Shown here: positions 45,300 to 56,100 of the stretch, piece by piece
Layout of the letters: every line of letters begins with the position of its first letter
Numbering within the stretch: the first letter of the stretch is position 1
From: Pedobacter arcticus A12
Lineage (GTDB): Bacteria; Bacteroidota; Bacteroidia; Sphingobacteriales; Sphingobacteriaceae
Reading direction: 5' to 3'
Assembly (NCBI RefSeq): GCF_000302595.1
Contig: NZ_JH947126.1
Span: 897,223 to 961,222 of the forward strand
DNA length: 64,000 bases
Position numbers and translations under genes: made by a program
Notes under the pieces: generated by a model
Told to the model about the DNA's origin: nothing
The model's database searches: none
Seen by the model: only the letters and a program-made list of their open reading frames with translations

Positions 45300-47312
45300 C
45301 TAAAATTTCCAGCTTAGGTAAGTAAAAAGTCTTTCGTCCTTTACCGAAAACGAATGGATATACCTAAAACCTAAAGCCGGACCTTTACGTACCAAGCCAA
45401 CTTGCACATCTACGAAACCTGCAGTTGCAAGCTCCGAAAAATTATAGTTTTGTTTAGCTAATAGAATTTGATCGGTAAAATTACTGACCTCTCCTGTCTG
45501 ATTGTTACGTTGCACCAGAAATGACCGTTGATAGTTGTTAGTGCGCTGATTAATAGTTAAAGAAAGAATTCCTCCCGCCCCTATTCCGACAAAAGAATTA
45601 AGATTGTATCGCAACTGCAGAGGCACCAAATCTATATTTAAATGGTTGGATTGCTGGTAAAACTCTCTACCAGTAATTAAATAACTGCTTTTTACATCAT
45701 TTATATTAATTACAGTATCTCTGTCGAGTTTTGTAGTGCCCTTAAGCTCATTAGAATAATTATAATACCCTAAATAAATTTCTGCTTGTAGGTATTTTCT
45801 GTACGGAGAAAATGGTGAAATACTAAAGCCCAACGAATAGCTTTTATCGCCATAATCGTTCAAATTTTTATTGCTACCCAACATTCCGTAGCCCGTGATT
45901 ACACCCGGTGAAATGCCAGGTTGGAATTTCCCTTTTGATTGATTGGTGTAAATAGGCTCGTTCTTATCAAAAATTATTGCGGCGCCACTATCAAAAGGCT
46001 TTTTCTTTGGTTTTTTAATAAATTTGATACTGTATTCCACAAAGCCTTTGGTAGAGTCGGCATCGTTTACACCGTCTTGTTGCATTCCTTTGAGGTAAAT
46101 ATTTCTGAAGACAAAATTCACGCTATCCTTATTTGTTAAGGTATCCATAACAGAGCCAGTTAGGTAGCTGGAATCTCGTAACGCAACTTTAGGGTTGGTA
46201 TCTAAAATTTTAATCGATGATTTATCTAAGTTCTCTGGAATCTTTACGCCAACATTCACCATTTTAGCTGGACCTTTTCCCGTATTTTGGAAGCGGACTT
46301 TATAGTTTAACCGTCTATTTTTGCCCATGAAACGGTAATTCATGGAACGGTTGCGCAACATCATTTTATTTGGATCATGAGAGGCTACAATCTGTAATTC
46401 CAAATCGTAAACGTTTACGTCTGCCGTTGGGTTATCTGGAATAACCATGGCAGAAATAGTAACCACCGCGTTCGTATCTGCTAGCATTTCGGGCGTAGTT
46501 TTCATGCTAAAAAACATAAAACGTTCTTCCGCTTGTCCAAGGTTATCGTAAGTCCAAGCGTCCATATTGCGGTACTTAGCAACACGCTCTTTTATCAATT
46601 CCGATTTACTTTTCAAATCGAATGCATTCAAATCATTAGATGGTCCGTTTTGCGCATAATATTTTTGGCTAGGCATATAATGGTTTGCCATCTGTAGAAA
46701 ATTCGTGTTTTCTGTTTTCTTTTCACCGTGATGCAACCTTACGGTATCTATCAAAAAATTATCCTTGGCAAATTCCTTATCGTTGTAAAACAAAACCACT
46801 TTCCCTTTGCCTTGTAAACTGCCAAGCATAAAATCCATTTTATAGCCTAAAATCAACACCATTTCCTCGTCGGGCTTTGGCATATTATTGGTCTTTAAGG
46901 CTAAATTTTCGTCGGTTTTGAAAAATTTTGTTGCATTAGCCAATTTGGTTGGATTGGCGTTTTGCTTAATATTGATGGTTCCTGGGCGACGTGGCGGTGG
47001 TTTTCCATCATCGTAGTTGTTAGTTGCAAATAAACGTGGGTGGTAAATCCCTTTTGTTTTATAAATATGCTGGGGCTCTTTTTGAAAAGAGAATGCTCCA
47101 TCTCCAAACTCCCAAAAATACGTGTAAAATGGTTCTGGCGCCCCAGCGATTGGTCTAAGCGGGCGTAGTTCTGATGTGAATCTCACAGAATCGCCTTTGA
47201 ATGCATAATTAATTTTAACTGGAATTGTATCCGTAGGATGAACCTGGGCATTCGCTTTATCCACAGCAAAACCAAAAAAGAATATGATTATATAAACCAG
47301 AAATTTACGCAT
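45300..47312 (-). CDS. PKD-domain outer-membrane-associated protein
   Basis: 670 aa from the Met at 47312 (MRKFLVYIIIFFFGFA), which starts a clean signal peptide ending NAQ. A PKD domain follows (about 45-100; YFWEFGDGAFSFQKEPQHIY, TKGIYHPRLFATN), then beta-rich domains including a DUF11-like segment (KVRFQNTGKGPAKMVNVGVK). The C-terminal quarter alternates aromatic and polar residues and ends RLFTYLSWKF, typical of an outer-membrane beta-barrel. No T9SS sorting domain is seen. Role unknown; it is probably co-transcribed with the downstream CHAT gene. Confidence 0.75.
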   Translation of the reverse strand: MRKFLVYIIIFFFGFAVDKANAQVHPTDTIPVKINYAFKGDSVRFTSELRPLRPIAGAPEPFYTYFWEFGDGAFSFQKEPQHIYKTKGIYHPRLFATNNYDDGKPPPRRPGTINIKQNANPTKLANATKFFKTDENLALKTNNMPKPDEEMVLILGYKMDFMLGSLQGKGKVVLFYNDKEFAKDNFLIDTVRLHHGEKKTENTNFLQMANHYMPSQKYYAQNGPSNDLNAFDLKSKSELIKERVAKYRNMDAWTYDNLGQAEERFMFFSMKTTPEMLADTNAVVTISAMVIPDNPTADVNVYDLELQIVASHDPNKMMLRNRSMNYRFMGKNRRLNYKVRFQNTGKGPAKMVNVGVKIPENLDKSSIKILDTNPKVALRDSSYLTGSVMDTLTNKDSVNFVFRNIYLKGMQQDGVNDADSTKGFVEYSIKFIKKPKKKPFDSGAAIIFDKNEPIYTNQSKGKFQPGISPGVITGYGMLGSNKNLNDYGDKSYSLGFSISPFSPYRKYLQAEIYLGYYNYSNELKGTTKLDRDTVININDVKSSYLITGREFYQQSNHLNIDLVPLQLRYNLNSFVGIGAGGILSLTINQRTNNYQRSFLVQRNNQTGEVSNFTDQILLAKQNYNFSELATAGFVDVQVGLVRKGPALGFRYIHSFSVKDERLFTYLSWKF

Positions 47313-47417
47313 GTAAATAAATTTATAAAATTTAAATGACAACAAGGTATCTAATACTTATAAAGTAAGCCTATGATTTGTTACCTGTCTTCCAAAAGAA
47401 AGTTATAAAAAACTTGA

Positions 47418-48458
47418 TTAGCTTACTTTATAAACTGTTATCGATTTAAATTCCTCTCCAGCTTTCAACACCGTTGAAGGGAAGTTTTGTTGATTTGGAG
47501 AGTTTGGGTGATGTTGTGTTTCAAAGCAAAAGCCCGTTCTTTCGCTGTAAGAAGTGCCCCTTTTTCCTTTATCACCAGCTAAATAGTTGCCGGTATAAAA
47601 CTGCATCCCGGGTTCTGTGGTATAAATTTCAAGCGTTAAACTTGTTTGATCTCCCTTTGCGGAAGCGGCAAAATTCATAATCTCTGTTTGATTAATGGCA
47701 AAAGAATGGTCGTAGCCGTTACCGAACTTTAACTGTTCATTTTCCAAATGAATATCCTGTTCTATTGTTTTACCTTCCCTAAAATCAAAGGGTGTATTTG
47801 CTACATCTTCAAACTCGCCTTTTGGGATACAATTTTCCTTAATGGGCAAAAACTCATCCGCATTAATGCAAATCTCGTGGTTTAAAATTGACCCGCTTTC
47901 TTCCCCATTCAAATTGAAGTAAGCGTGATTTGTTAGGTTAATAACGGTATCCTTATCCGTTTTAGCGCTATAATTAACAATCAGTTCGTTATCATCTGTA
48001 AGCGTAAAGCTCACCTCGCAGGTTAAATCCCCAGGAAAACCTCCTTCCCCATCCGGACTTAATATTGCCAGTTTTATGCTATTCTCTTTCACTTCTTTTA
48101 CGTCCCAAACTTTGTTGTGAAAAGCGATGTTTCCACTGTGCAAACTGTTACCGCCATTGTTGGCATCTAACTGATATCTTTCACCGTTTAATGTAAATTT
48201 CGCGTCTTCTATACGGTTTGCAAATCGACCAACGGTAACTCCGTAATAAAGTTCGTTCTGCTTGGAAATATATTCTTCTAATGAATTAAAGCCGAGCGTA
48301 ATGTCAACAGGTATGTTTTTTTTTGAAACAATAAAGTGCGTTATTCTTGCTCCATAATTACATATTCCAACATTTATCTCCTCATTTTTTAACCAAAATA
48401 ATGCAACCTGCTTATTACCGATACTCTGTTGAAATGCTTTCTGTATATTCTCTAACAT
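47418..48458 (-). CDS. galM: Aldose 1-epimerase (galactose mutarotase)
   Basis: 346 aa, cytoplasmic, close to the family length. Catalytic and sugar-contacting residues are visible: the arginine and histidine in VTVGRFANRIEDA and GNSLHSG, the acid-base histidine in VINLTNHAYFNLNG, and the glutamate in RTGFCFETQHHPNSPNQ. It interconverts alpha and beta anomers of hexoses. Divergently transcribed from rnr with 181 bp between. Confidence 0.92.
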   Translation of the reverse strand: MLENIQKAFQQSIGNKQVALFWLKNEEINVGICNYGARITHFIVSKKNIPVDITLGFNSLEEYISKQNELYYGVTVGRFANRIEDAKFTLNGERYQLDANNGGNSLHSGNIAFHNKVWDVKEVKENSIKLAILSPDGEGGFPGDLTCEVSFTLTDDNELIVNYSAKTDKDTVINLTNHAYFNLNGEESGSILNHEICINADEFLPIKENCIPKGEFEDVANTPFDFREGKTIEQDIHLENEQLKFGNGYDHSFAINQTEIMNFAASAKGDQTSLTLEIYTTEPGMQFYTGNYLAGDKGKRGTSYSERTGFCFETQHHPNSPNQQNFPSTVLKAGEEFKSITVYKVS

Positions 48459-48639
48459 AGGTTTTGTAAATTGATATCGCTAAAATAAAAAATTGGATCA
48501 GTTTTAGAAGATTAAAACTTTTTTACAGGTAAAACTTAAGAAAAAATAAATGTTAAACGAATATTAAAAGATTTATAAAAGCTAAAAATTAAAACATAAT
48601 CTCTATTTTGAGCTTTAAAATAAGATAACAATTATCTCA

Positions 48640-50772
48640 ATGTCAAATCACCAAGGAAATTCCATAAAAAAGATTTTAACCGAGTTAATCTCAAACGTAC
48701 TGGAAAAATCGGGCAACAAGCCTATGAACCACCGCCAAATAGCAAATAAGTTAAATATTATAGATCCAGATTCTAAGACCACAATTTTAGAAGTTTTGGA
48801 AAGCCAAACCGAAAAAGGCGTTTTTTTAGAAATAGGCAAAGGGAAGTATAAACTACACGAGGTAAAAGCGTTTTTAACAGGAAAAATAGCGATGTCAAAC
48901 GATGGTTCGGCATTTGTAATTCCGGACGATGAGCTTGAAAAAGATATTTACATAGCACCAAGAAAGGTGAGAACAGCCTTACACGGCGATAAAGTAAAAA
49001 TCCACGTTTACGAAAGTAGTAAGGGAAAACGTAAGGAAGGCGAGGTAGTGGAAATTTTGGAACGCGTTAAAATGGAGTTTACCGGCATCGTTAAACTGAG
49101 TCAGCATTTTGCTTTTTTTATCCCCGATGACCGTAAAATGTTGCATGATATTTTTATCCCGTTGGAGGATTTGAATGGTGCAAGAAACGGCGTAAAAGCT
49201 TTAGCAAGAATTGTAGATTGGCCAGCAGGCGCTAAAAACCCTGTAGGAATTATCAAGAGTGTTTTAGGAAAACAAGGCGAGAACAACACCGAAATGAACG
49301 CTATTTTAGCAGAATACGGTTTTCCATTAGCTTTTCCAGACGAAGTTGAAAAAGAGGCTCAGGAAATTTCGCCCGAGATTACAGCAGAAGAAATTGCTAA
49401 ACGACGTGATTTTAGAAAAACCTTAACTTTTACCATCGATCCGTTTGATGCCAAAGATTTTGATGATGCCATTTCTTTTAAAACTTTAGAAAACGGGAAT
49501 TACGAAGTTGGTGTGCACATTGCAGATGTTTCGCATTATTTGATTCCGGACAGTATTTTGGATAAGGAAGCTTATGACCGTGGAACTTCGGTTTACCTGG
49601 TTGATCGAGTGATCCCGATGTTGCCTGAAGTTTTATCAAATAATTTATGTTCGTTACGCCCTAAAGAAGAAAAACTGTGCTTTTCTGCAGTTTTTGAGAT
49701 GGACGAGACCGCAAATATTGTTGGCGAGTGGTTCGGTAAAACCGTGATATATAGCGACCACAGATTCGCTTATGAAGAAGTTCAGGAAATTATCGAGAAT
49801 AAAGCCGGTGACTATGCCGAAGAAATTTTAAAACTGAACCATTTAGCACATATTTTAAGAGATAAGAAATTTAAACATGGCGCCATTAGTTTTGAGTCAA
49901 CAGAAGTTAAGTTTAAGCTTGATGAACATGGAAAACCTATCGGAGTTTATGTAAAAGAACGTAAAGATGCGCACAAACTGATTGAGGATTTTATGCTTTT
50001 GGCAAATAAGAAAGTCGCGGAGTTTATTGCTAAAAAAGGAAAAGGAAAACATAAATATACGTTTGTTTACCGGGCGCATGATTCGCCAAAGCCAGATAGC
50101 TTAGTTGCTTTTGCAGTGTTTGCCTCGAAATTCGGGCATAAAATCTCCACTAAGTCTGATAGAGACACCGCAAGAAGCCTGAATAAATTAATGGCTGATG
50201 TGGAAGGGACAAAAGAGCAGAACGTGTTAACGCAGTTGGCTATACGTTCCATGGCGAAGGCCATTTATACTACAAAAAGCAGTAGTCATTATGGCTTGGC
50301 GTTTGATTTTTACACCCACTTCACCTCTCCTATCCGTCGTTATCCCGACATTATGGTTCACCGATTGTTAGAGTATTATTTAGCCGGTGGCGATAGTGTA
50401 AATGCAGATCATTATGAAAAAATGTGCCAGCATGCCTCGCAGATGGAGAAAAAAGCCGCTGATGCAGAACGAGCTTCTATCAAATACAAACAAGCTGAAT
50501 ACTTGGAAGATAATATCGGACAAATTTACATGGGTATTATTTCTGGCGTTACCGAATGGGGAATGTATGTAGAAATCCAGGAAAACAAATGCGAGGGTAT
50601 GATTAGGCTACGTGACATTTCTGATGATTTTTACGTTTTAGACGAGAAGAATTATTGCATCATTGGGCAAAAGAAAAAGCGCACTTACCAACTTGGCGAC
50701 GAGGTCAAAATTAAAGTGAAACGTGTTGATTTAGCGAAAAGACAGATAGACTTTAGTTTGATTGTGGAGTAG
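48640..50772 (+). CDS. rnr: Ribonuclease R (RNB-family 3'-5' exoribonuclease)
   Basis: 710 aa. An N-terminal winged helix (about 25-70), cold-shock domains (about 78-230; GSAFVIPDDELEKDIYIAPR), the RNB catalytic domain (about 255-590) with the metal site TFTIDPFDAKDFDDAISFK, and a C-terminal S1 domain (about 625-708; GVTEWGMYVEIQENKCEG). It degrades structured RNA processively from the 3' end. TSPIRRYPDIMVHRLL is a further family signature. Complete. Confidence 0.96.
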   Translation: MSNHQGNSIKKILTELISNVLEKSGNKPMNHRQIANKLNIIDPDSKTTILEVLESQTEKGVFLEIGKGKYKLHEVKAFLTGKIAMSNDGSAFVIPDDELEKDIYIAPRKVRTALHGDKVKIHVYESSKGKRKEGEVVEILERVKMEFTGIVKLSQHFAFFIPDDRKMLHDIFIPLEDLNGARNGVKALARIVDWPAGAKNPVGIIKSVLGKQGENNTEMNAILAEYGFPLAFPDEVEKEAQEISPEITAEEIAKRRDFRKTLTFTIDPFDAKDFDDAISFKTLENGNYEVGVHIADVSHYLIPDSILDKEAYDRGTSVYLVDRVIPMLPEVLSNNLCSLRPKEEKLCFSAVFEMDETANIVGEWFGKTVIYSDHRFAYEEVQEIIENKAGDYAEEILKLNHLAHILRDKKFKHGAISFESTEVKFKLDEHGKPIGVYVKERKDAHKLIEDFMLLANKKVAEFIAKKGKGKHKYTFVYRAHDSPKPDSLVAFAVFASKFGHKISTKSDRDTARSLNKLMADVEGTKEQNVLTQLAIRSMAKAIYTTKSSSHYGLAFDFYTHFTSPIRRYPDIMVHRLLEYYLAGGDSVNADHYEKMCQHASQMEKKAADAERASIKYKQAEYLEDNIGQIYMGIISGVTEWGMYVEIQENKCEGMIRLRDISDDFYVLDEKNYCIIGQKKKRTYQLGDEVKIKVKRVDLAKRQIDFSLIVE

Positions 50773-50891
50773 AGATACTTGTTTGAGAGTAAGGAATAAC
50801 GAACAAAGAGTAAAGATGAGAGCTAACCTCCATGTTTTTTAAGGAAAATAAAACACTATTTTCGCACCAATACGCACACATCAAAATCGTA

Positions 50892-51866
50892 ATGCATAGC
50901 ATCAAAGAATTACAACAAATTATAGACACAGCAGTTAAGGAAATACATTATCCAACAACGCCAAACGAATTATACGAACCTATTGCCTATTTAATGGCTT
51001 TAGGTGGAAAACGGTTAAGGCCTGCTTTGGTTTTGATGGCTACTGATTTATTCGGGGGAGATATTGAAGATGCAAAGGCTCCGGCTTTGGCCATTGAAAT
51101 GTTCCACAATTTCACCTTGATGCATGACGATATTATGGACAATGCACCGATTCGTCGCGGACAGCCAACTGTTCACGAAAAGTGGAGCAATTCTGTTGCT
51201 ATTCTATCGGGCGATGTGATGTTTGTAAAAGCTTATCGGCTGATGATTCAGGTTAAACCTGAGATTTTGACTGCCGTTTTAGAAGTTTTCAATAAAACAG
51301 CAATAGAAGTTTGCGAAGGTCAGCAGATTGATATGAACTTTGAATTACGCAAAGAAGTATCGATTGAAGAATACTTGGAAATGATCCGCTTAAAAACTGC
51401 GGTTTTATTGGGTGGTGCGTTAAAAATCGGTGCTTTAATTGGCGATGCTTCTGCACAAAATGCCAACTTACTTTACCAGTTTGGCGAAAACTTAGGTTTG
51501 GCCTTTCAGCTCCAGGATGATATTTTGGACGTTTATGGAGATCCAGAAAAGTTTGGAAAACAGGTGGGTGGCGATATCATGTCAAACAAAAAAACCTTTT
51601 TACTGATTAAAGCTTTAGAACTGGCCCAAGGCGATGACCTGATAAATTTAACCGCTTGGATCAATAAAAAAGATTTTGTTCCAGAAGAAAAAGTGGAAGC
51701 GGTTAAAACGTTGTACAACCGTTTAAATATCCGAACCTTGTCTGAAGAAGTGATGCAACAATACGCAAAACTAGCTTTAGATGCATTTGAGAAAATTGAT
51801 ACTCCTATAGAAAATAAAAAAACACTTTTGAGCTTTGCGGAGATGTTAGTTGAGCGGGAAAATTAA
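50892..51866 (+). CDS. Polyprenyl (E-type prenyl) diphosphate synthase
   Basis: 324 aa from the Met at 50892 (MHSIKELQQIIDTAVKEI); an earlier in-frame Met at 50832 adds an atypical lead. Both aspartate-rich motifs are present: LMHDDIMDNAPIRRG (first, DDxxD) and QLQDDILDVYGD (second), with GGKRLRPALVLMA before them. It chains isopentenyl diphosphate units into a polyprenyl diphosphate, most likely for the menaquinone side chain. The bulky residues before the first motif, which set product length, do not allow me to name the chain. Confidence 0.92.
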   Translation: MHSIKELQQIIDTAVKEIHYPTTPNELYEPIAYLMALGGKRLRPALVLMATDLFGGDIEDAKAPALAIEMFHNFTLMHDDIMDNAPIRRGQPTVHEKWSNSVAILSGDVMFVKAYRLMIQVKPEILTAVLEVFNKTAIEVCEGQQIDMNFELRKEVSIEEYLEMIRLKTAVLLGGALKIGALIGDASAQNANLLYQFGENLGLAFQLQDDILDVYGDPEKFGKQVGGDIMSNKKTFLLIKALELAQGDDLINLTAWINKKDFVPEEKVEAVKTLYNRLNIRTLSEEVMQQYAKLALDAFEKIDTPIENKKTLLSFAEMLVEREN

Positions 51867-51997
51867 TTTTGAATAAATGAAGGATAGAATGAGTGAATGC
51901 TCGGGCTATTTTGAATGAGAGAAGAAGGGAATGGCTTTGTAATTTTGTAGGAGCGAATGATTGAGCGCCTCACAATTTTGAACGGAGAATGAAAACG

Positions 51998-52876
51998 CTA
52001 TTTATTTTCTTTTGATTCCCAAGGATGAATTAGTTGGTCTTTCAATTTTTTCGGGAAATCTTCGTCGCCTTCAAACCCGAGCTCAATATCTCTTCCGTTC
52101 TCGGGCATATAAACGGTTCTGAAGATATAATCCCACAGGCTCAAACTTATTCCATAATTAACGCCATAAGTGCCTGCCGGTAATTTCTTCACGTGATGCC
52201 AGATGTGCATCTTAGGGTTGTTTAAAACATATTTAAACGGGCCATATGAAAGATTTAGGTTAGAATGGTTCAAATGTCCAATAGCCGTAGCGAAAATATG
52301 GACGATAAAAAAATCTTTAAGACCAAAACCAATCATCGCTAAAGGAATATATTGCGCTGTTTTATAGAAAATCGATTCCATCCAATGAAAGCGTAAATGT
52401 GCAGCAAATCCCATTTCCTTTACAGAGTGATGGACTTTATGAAATTCCCACATCCAAGAATATCTGTGCAACATTCTGTGGACATTCCAATGGATAAAAT
52501 CAGCGACGACAAAAAGAACAAATAGCTGTACCCACTTTGGAAGCTCGTGAACTTGTATAGCCACCATGTTCTTTATTCCAAATAATCCTAAAAAATCAGT
52601 AAAAGCCTCAACAGCAATGTTTGAGATGGCGTTATAGGCAATTAACGAGAATAGGAAAAAATTAAAAAACATGTAAAAACCGTCCATCCAAAAATCCTGA
52701 CGGAAAACTGATTGGTTTTTACGCCAAGGGATAATGATTTCTAAAAGCCAAATCCCCAGAGAAAGCATGATCAACCAGTAAAAATAGTTATGCCAGCTCG
52801 GGTTTAAAATCTCTCCAGTTAGGTAGTTCCAATAACCAGAATATGACCCTAAAAATATCTCAACGTATTTATACAT
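51998..52876 (-). CDS. Sterol desaturase/fatty acid hydroxylase-family membrane protein
   Basis: 292 aa from the Met at 52876. Several membrane helices (about 25-45, 65-90, 115-130, 165-185) and the histidine clusters of a di-iron site: HWNVHRMLHR, HKVHH, HLNHSNL and HIWHHVKK. The family introduces hydroxyl groups or double bonds in lipids; bacterial members include fatty acid and carotenoid hydroxylases. Substrate unknown. Confidence 0.88.
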   Translation of the reverse strand: MYKYVEIFLGSYSGYWNYLTGEILNPSWHNYFYWLIMLSLGIWLLEIIIPWRKNQSVFRQDFWMDGFYMFFNFFLFSLIAYNAISNIAVEAFTDFLGLFGIKNMVAIQVHELPKWVQLFVLFVVADFIHWNVHRMLHRYSWMWEFHKVHHSVKEMGFAAHLRFHWMESIFYKTAQYIPLAMIGFGLKDFFIVHIFATAIGHLNHSNLNLSYGPFKYVLNNPKMHIWHHVKKLPAGTYGVNYGISLSLWDYIFRTVYMPENGRDIELGFEGDEDFPKKLKDQLIHPWESKENK

Positions 52877-52936
52877 GGTTATTAGCAAATAACAAACTAA
52901 GTTTTGGTTTTAGCTTTCGGATTCACAGCACAAGTA

Positions 52937-53122
52937 TTATTTACCTAAACAATTGAGGTTAAATATTGATTGATACAAAAAGAAACCAGCTAACAAAAGT
53001 AGCACATATTGTTGATTTGCAATAGCTCCAAATCCAAGAGTGACAGCCATCAGAAATTTGATGGTTCGCATAAAATTCCAACTATGAAGATGTTTGTGGT
53101 AAGTATTTAGGATGTTTTGCAT
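52937..53122 (-). CDS. Small DUF2892-like (YgaP-type) membrane protein
   Basis: 61 aa with NFMRTIKFLMAVTLGFGAIA, then two hydrophobic segments and the ending FNLNCLGK. This matches the short two-helix proteins common in Bacteroidota (NFMR start, cysteine near the end) that resemble the membrane part of YgaP. Role unknown. Confidence 0.65.
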   Translation of the reverse strand: MQNILNTYHKHLHSWNFMRTIKFLMAVTLGFGAIANQQYVLLLLAGFFLYQSIFNLNCLGK

Positions 53123-53187
53123 TTGAACAACCTACGCAAATTAAGACTGGCAGCAGTCATTTTATCGTTAAATTCAACTGTGCTTTT

Positions 53188-56100
53188 TCAGCCAATAATC
53201 TTCAACAGCTCTTCTTTCGAAAACGCACTAACAAATTCGTTATCAGAAGGAATCACATTCTGGAAAAGTTCCCTCTTTCTTTGTTGCAATTCTAGCATTT
53301 TTTCTTCTACGGTATTGTTGCAGATTAAGCGAATGGCAACTACTTTTTTGGTTTGCCCGATACGATGCACCCGATCTATCGCCTGATTCTCAACCGCCGG
53401 ATTCCACCAAGGGTCAATCAAATAAACATAATCTGCTTCCGTTAAATTTAGGCCAACACCACCTGCTTTTAAGCTTACCAAAAACACTTTAATGCTTTCA
53501 TCAGTTTGAAACCCCTCCACTACCGATTTTCTGTTTTGCGTTTGCCCGGTTAAATAGCTGAAAGCAATATTTTCCTGCATTAGTTGAGCTTTGACCAAAT
53601 CCAACATCCCAACAAATTGGGAGAAAACTAAAATTTTGTGATTCGGCGAGTGCTCTTTAATTTGTGAAATCAACATATCGATTTTCACGGACTGATCTCC
53701 CGGTAAACGGTCGCCTTTCAACAGTTTTGGAGAATTGCAAATCTGCCTTAATCGAGTTAAACCTTTTAAAACATTCATGCTGTCTCTTCGCAATTCTTCA
53801 TTGGTTATTGCCGAAATATATTCGCGGAACTCTTTTTCATAAGCTTCGTAAATTCGTCGCTGTTCGGTTTCCATTTCGCAATAAATTACCATTTCCGTCT
53901 TTTCCGGAAGTTGCAAATCCACTTCGCTTTTGGTACGTCTTAATATAAACGGCTTTACTTTTTGGTGCAATGCCGAAGCCTTTTTACCGTCTTTAAACAT
54001 ATCAATCGGCATGGCGTAGATATCTTTAAAGTAACGTTTACTGCCTAATAAACCCGGACAAGCAAAAGAAAGCTGACCGTATAAATCGTAAGTATTATTT
54101 TCTATCGGTGTTCCGGTGATGGCTACTTTATTTCTGGATTGTAGCAATCTCGCCGCTTTATACCTTTGCGATTCGGGATTTTTAATCGCCTGTGATTCAT
54201 CTAAAAAGATATAGTTGAATAGATAGTTTTTTAGAAAATTGACATCGGACAAAAGCGTTCCATACGTAGTAATCACCACCTGATAGTCACCAAAATTATC
54301 AATGCTTTTTTGTCTTTGATCTCCGTAAAGCGTAAGGACTTTCAAATTGGGCGCAAAATTTTCAAACTCGGCCTGCCAGTTAAAAATAAGCGATGTTGGC
54401 AACACGAGCAAGTTGGTGTTTTGCTTTGATTTTTGTTGTTGCAACAGGATAAACGCGATAATCTGGACGGTTTTACCCAAACCCATGTCATCCGCTAAAA
54501 TCCCACCAAAATTAAATTCATCCAAAAAATTGAGCCAGTTTAAACCTTGTTTTTGGTAATCACGCAGTTCAGTTTGCAATCCTTTTGGCACTTCCACTTT
54601 GCCTATTCGATCAAAATCTACAAACTGCTTTTTGTAATATTTAAGTTCTTCGCTGGCTTTCTCATCCAGCATCTCCGCATCAAACAATTCATCAACAGTA
54701 GTAAAATTAATCTTTGGGATTTGTAACGTTTCCTCATCAATCACCTCGCCAACATTAAAATAGTCAGCAAACTTACTTATCCACTCCTCAGGTAAAATCC
54801 CCAAAGTTCCATCATCTAGTTTCACGTATTTGTGTTTATTTCTGATGGCTTTGTGCAGATGCTTTAAACTTGCTTTCTTTACGCCAAAGCCAGCTTTTAT
54901 GTTGACATTAAACCAGTTTAAACCACTGATAATTTTAATGGTTATTTTAGCTTTATTTAAGTTTAAAGCATTGTTTTCCAATTCATTAAATCCTAAAATT
55001 GTAATATCACGATTTTGCCATTCTTCAAACGTATTTAAAAACCATTCTTCATTTAAAAAATGCTTTTTGTGTAAGTAAAAATAATGCAGGCCATTTTCCA
55101 ACTGCTCGGCAAAATAAGCGTGTTGCTTGGTGAGCAAAGCGATAAAGTCAACTTCTTTTTCATCGTCCCGAGTCACCAAAAACTCTTTGTTTCCTTTACC
55201 TAAACCATAGACCTGTTTTCTGCTCCGCACCTGCACTTCCGCTTCTCCATAGCGCATCACGGGGATAACCATTACGTGTTCACCAAAATCAGACAGGTAA
55301 ATAATCTTCTCTGTTGGCGCTAAAAACCCGTTGCTTTTGAGCTGCGCTTGCGACGCTATTTTTAGGTATTTATAATGGATATCAACTTGGTCTTCTATAT
55401 TCTCCAAAAACGTCCTTTTAAAATTGAGGTACTTAGATTGATGAATCTGCATCCCGGCTGGATGCTGTTTTAACCAAGAGATAACCGCCAATTTTTGTGG
55501 ATGTTCCACCAAGTAAAAATCGTTTCCACGTGTAATAAAACTATCGTAGCGTAGGTGAATATCACTTAATTCGTATTGCTTTCCGCCGATTGAAACACTA
55601 GCATTGATGTGATAGAAATCGCCGTTTTGTAAAACCTCCATCTTAATTTCAAAGTTGGCTTTACGCAAATTTATCATGGTTAAAATACTTGCACTTATTT
55701 GGTCAGCTTTACCATTCTGATGTTGAAAAACACAATAATTGTTTGGGTTTTCAACAATTGCTCTTAAGGCTTTCAATTCGGTTGCGGTGATTTGTTGCTC
55801 AACCGGATTTGCAAACTTCTGTAAAGCCGAAAAAAACTTAATCTCTTCAGGTCGGTCGGTGTTCCAGATAAAATCTAAAGGATTTAGGGGAACGAGTGGA
55901 TTTTTGACACTTCCATCCTTGGTCAAATTGGCTTCGTAAAAATCGATACATAAGTGACGGTAATATTTATGCTGTTTTAAAACGATGATTTTTGTTTTAT
56001 CAAAGTTTTGGATTTGGGGAGAAAAAGGAGAGACGACTTCCGCAAGTTTTGTTTTCAAAGCTTTTAAAGCAAATGAATTTAGCGGAACAATTTGTGGATT

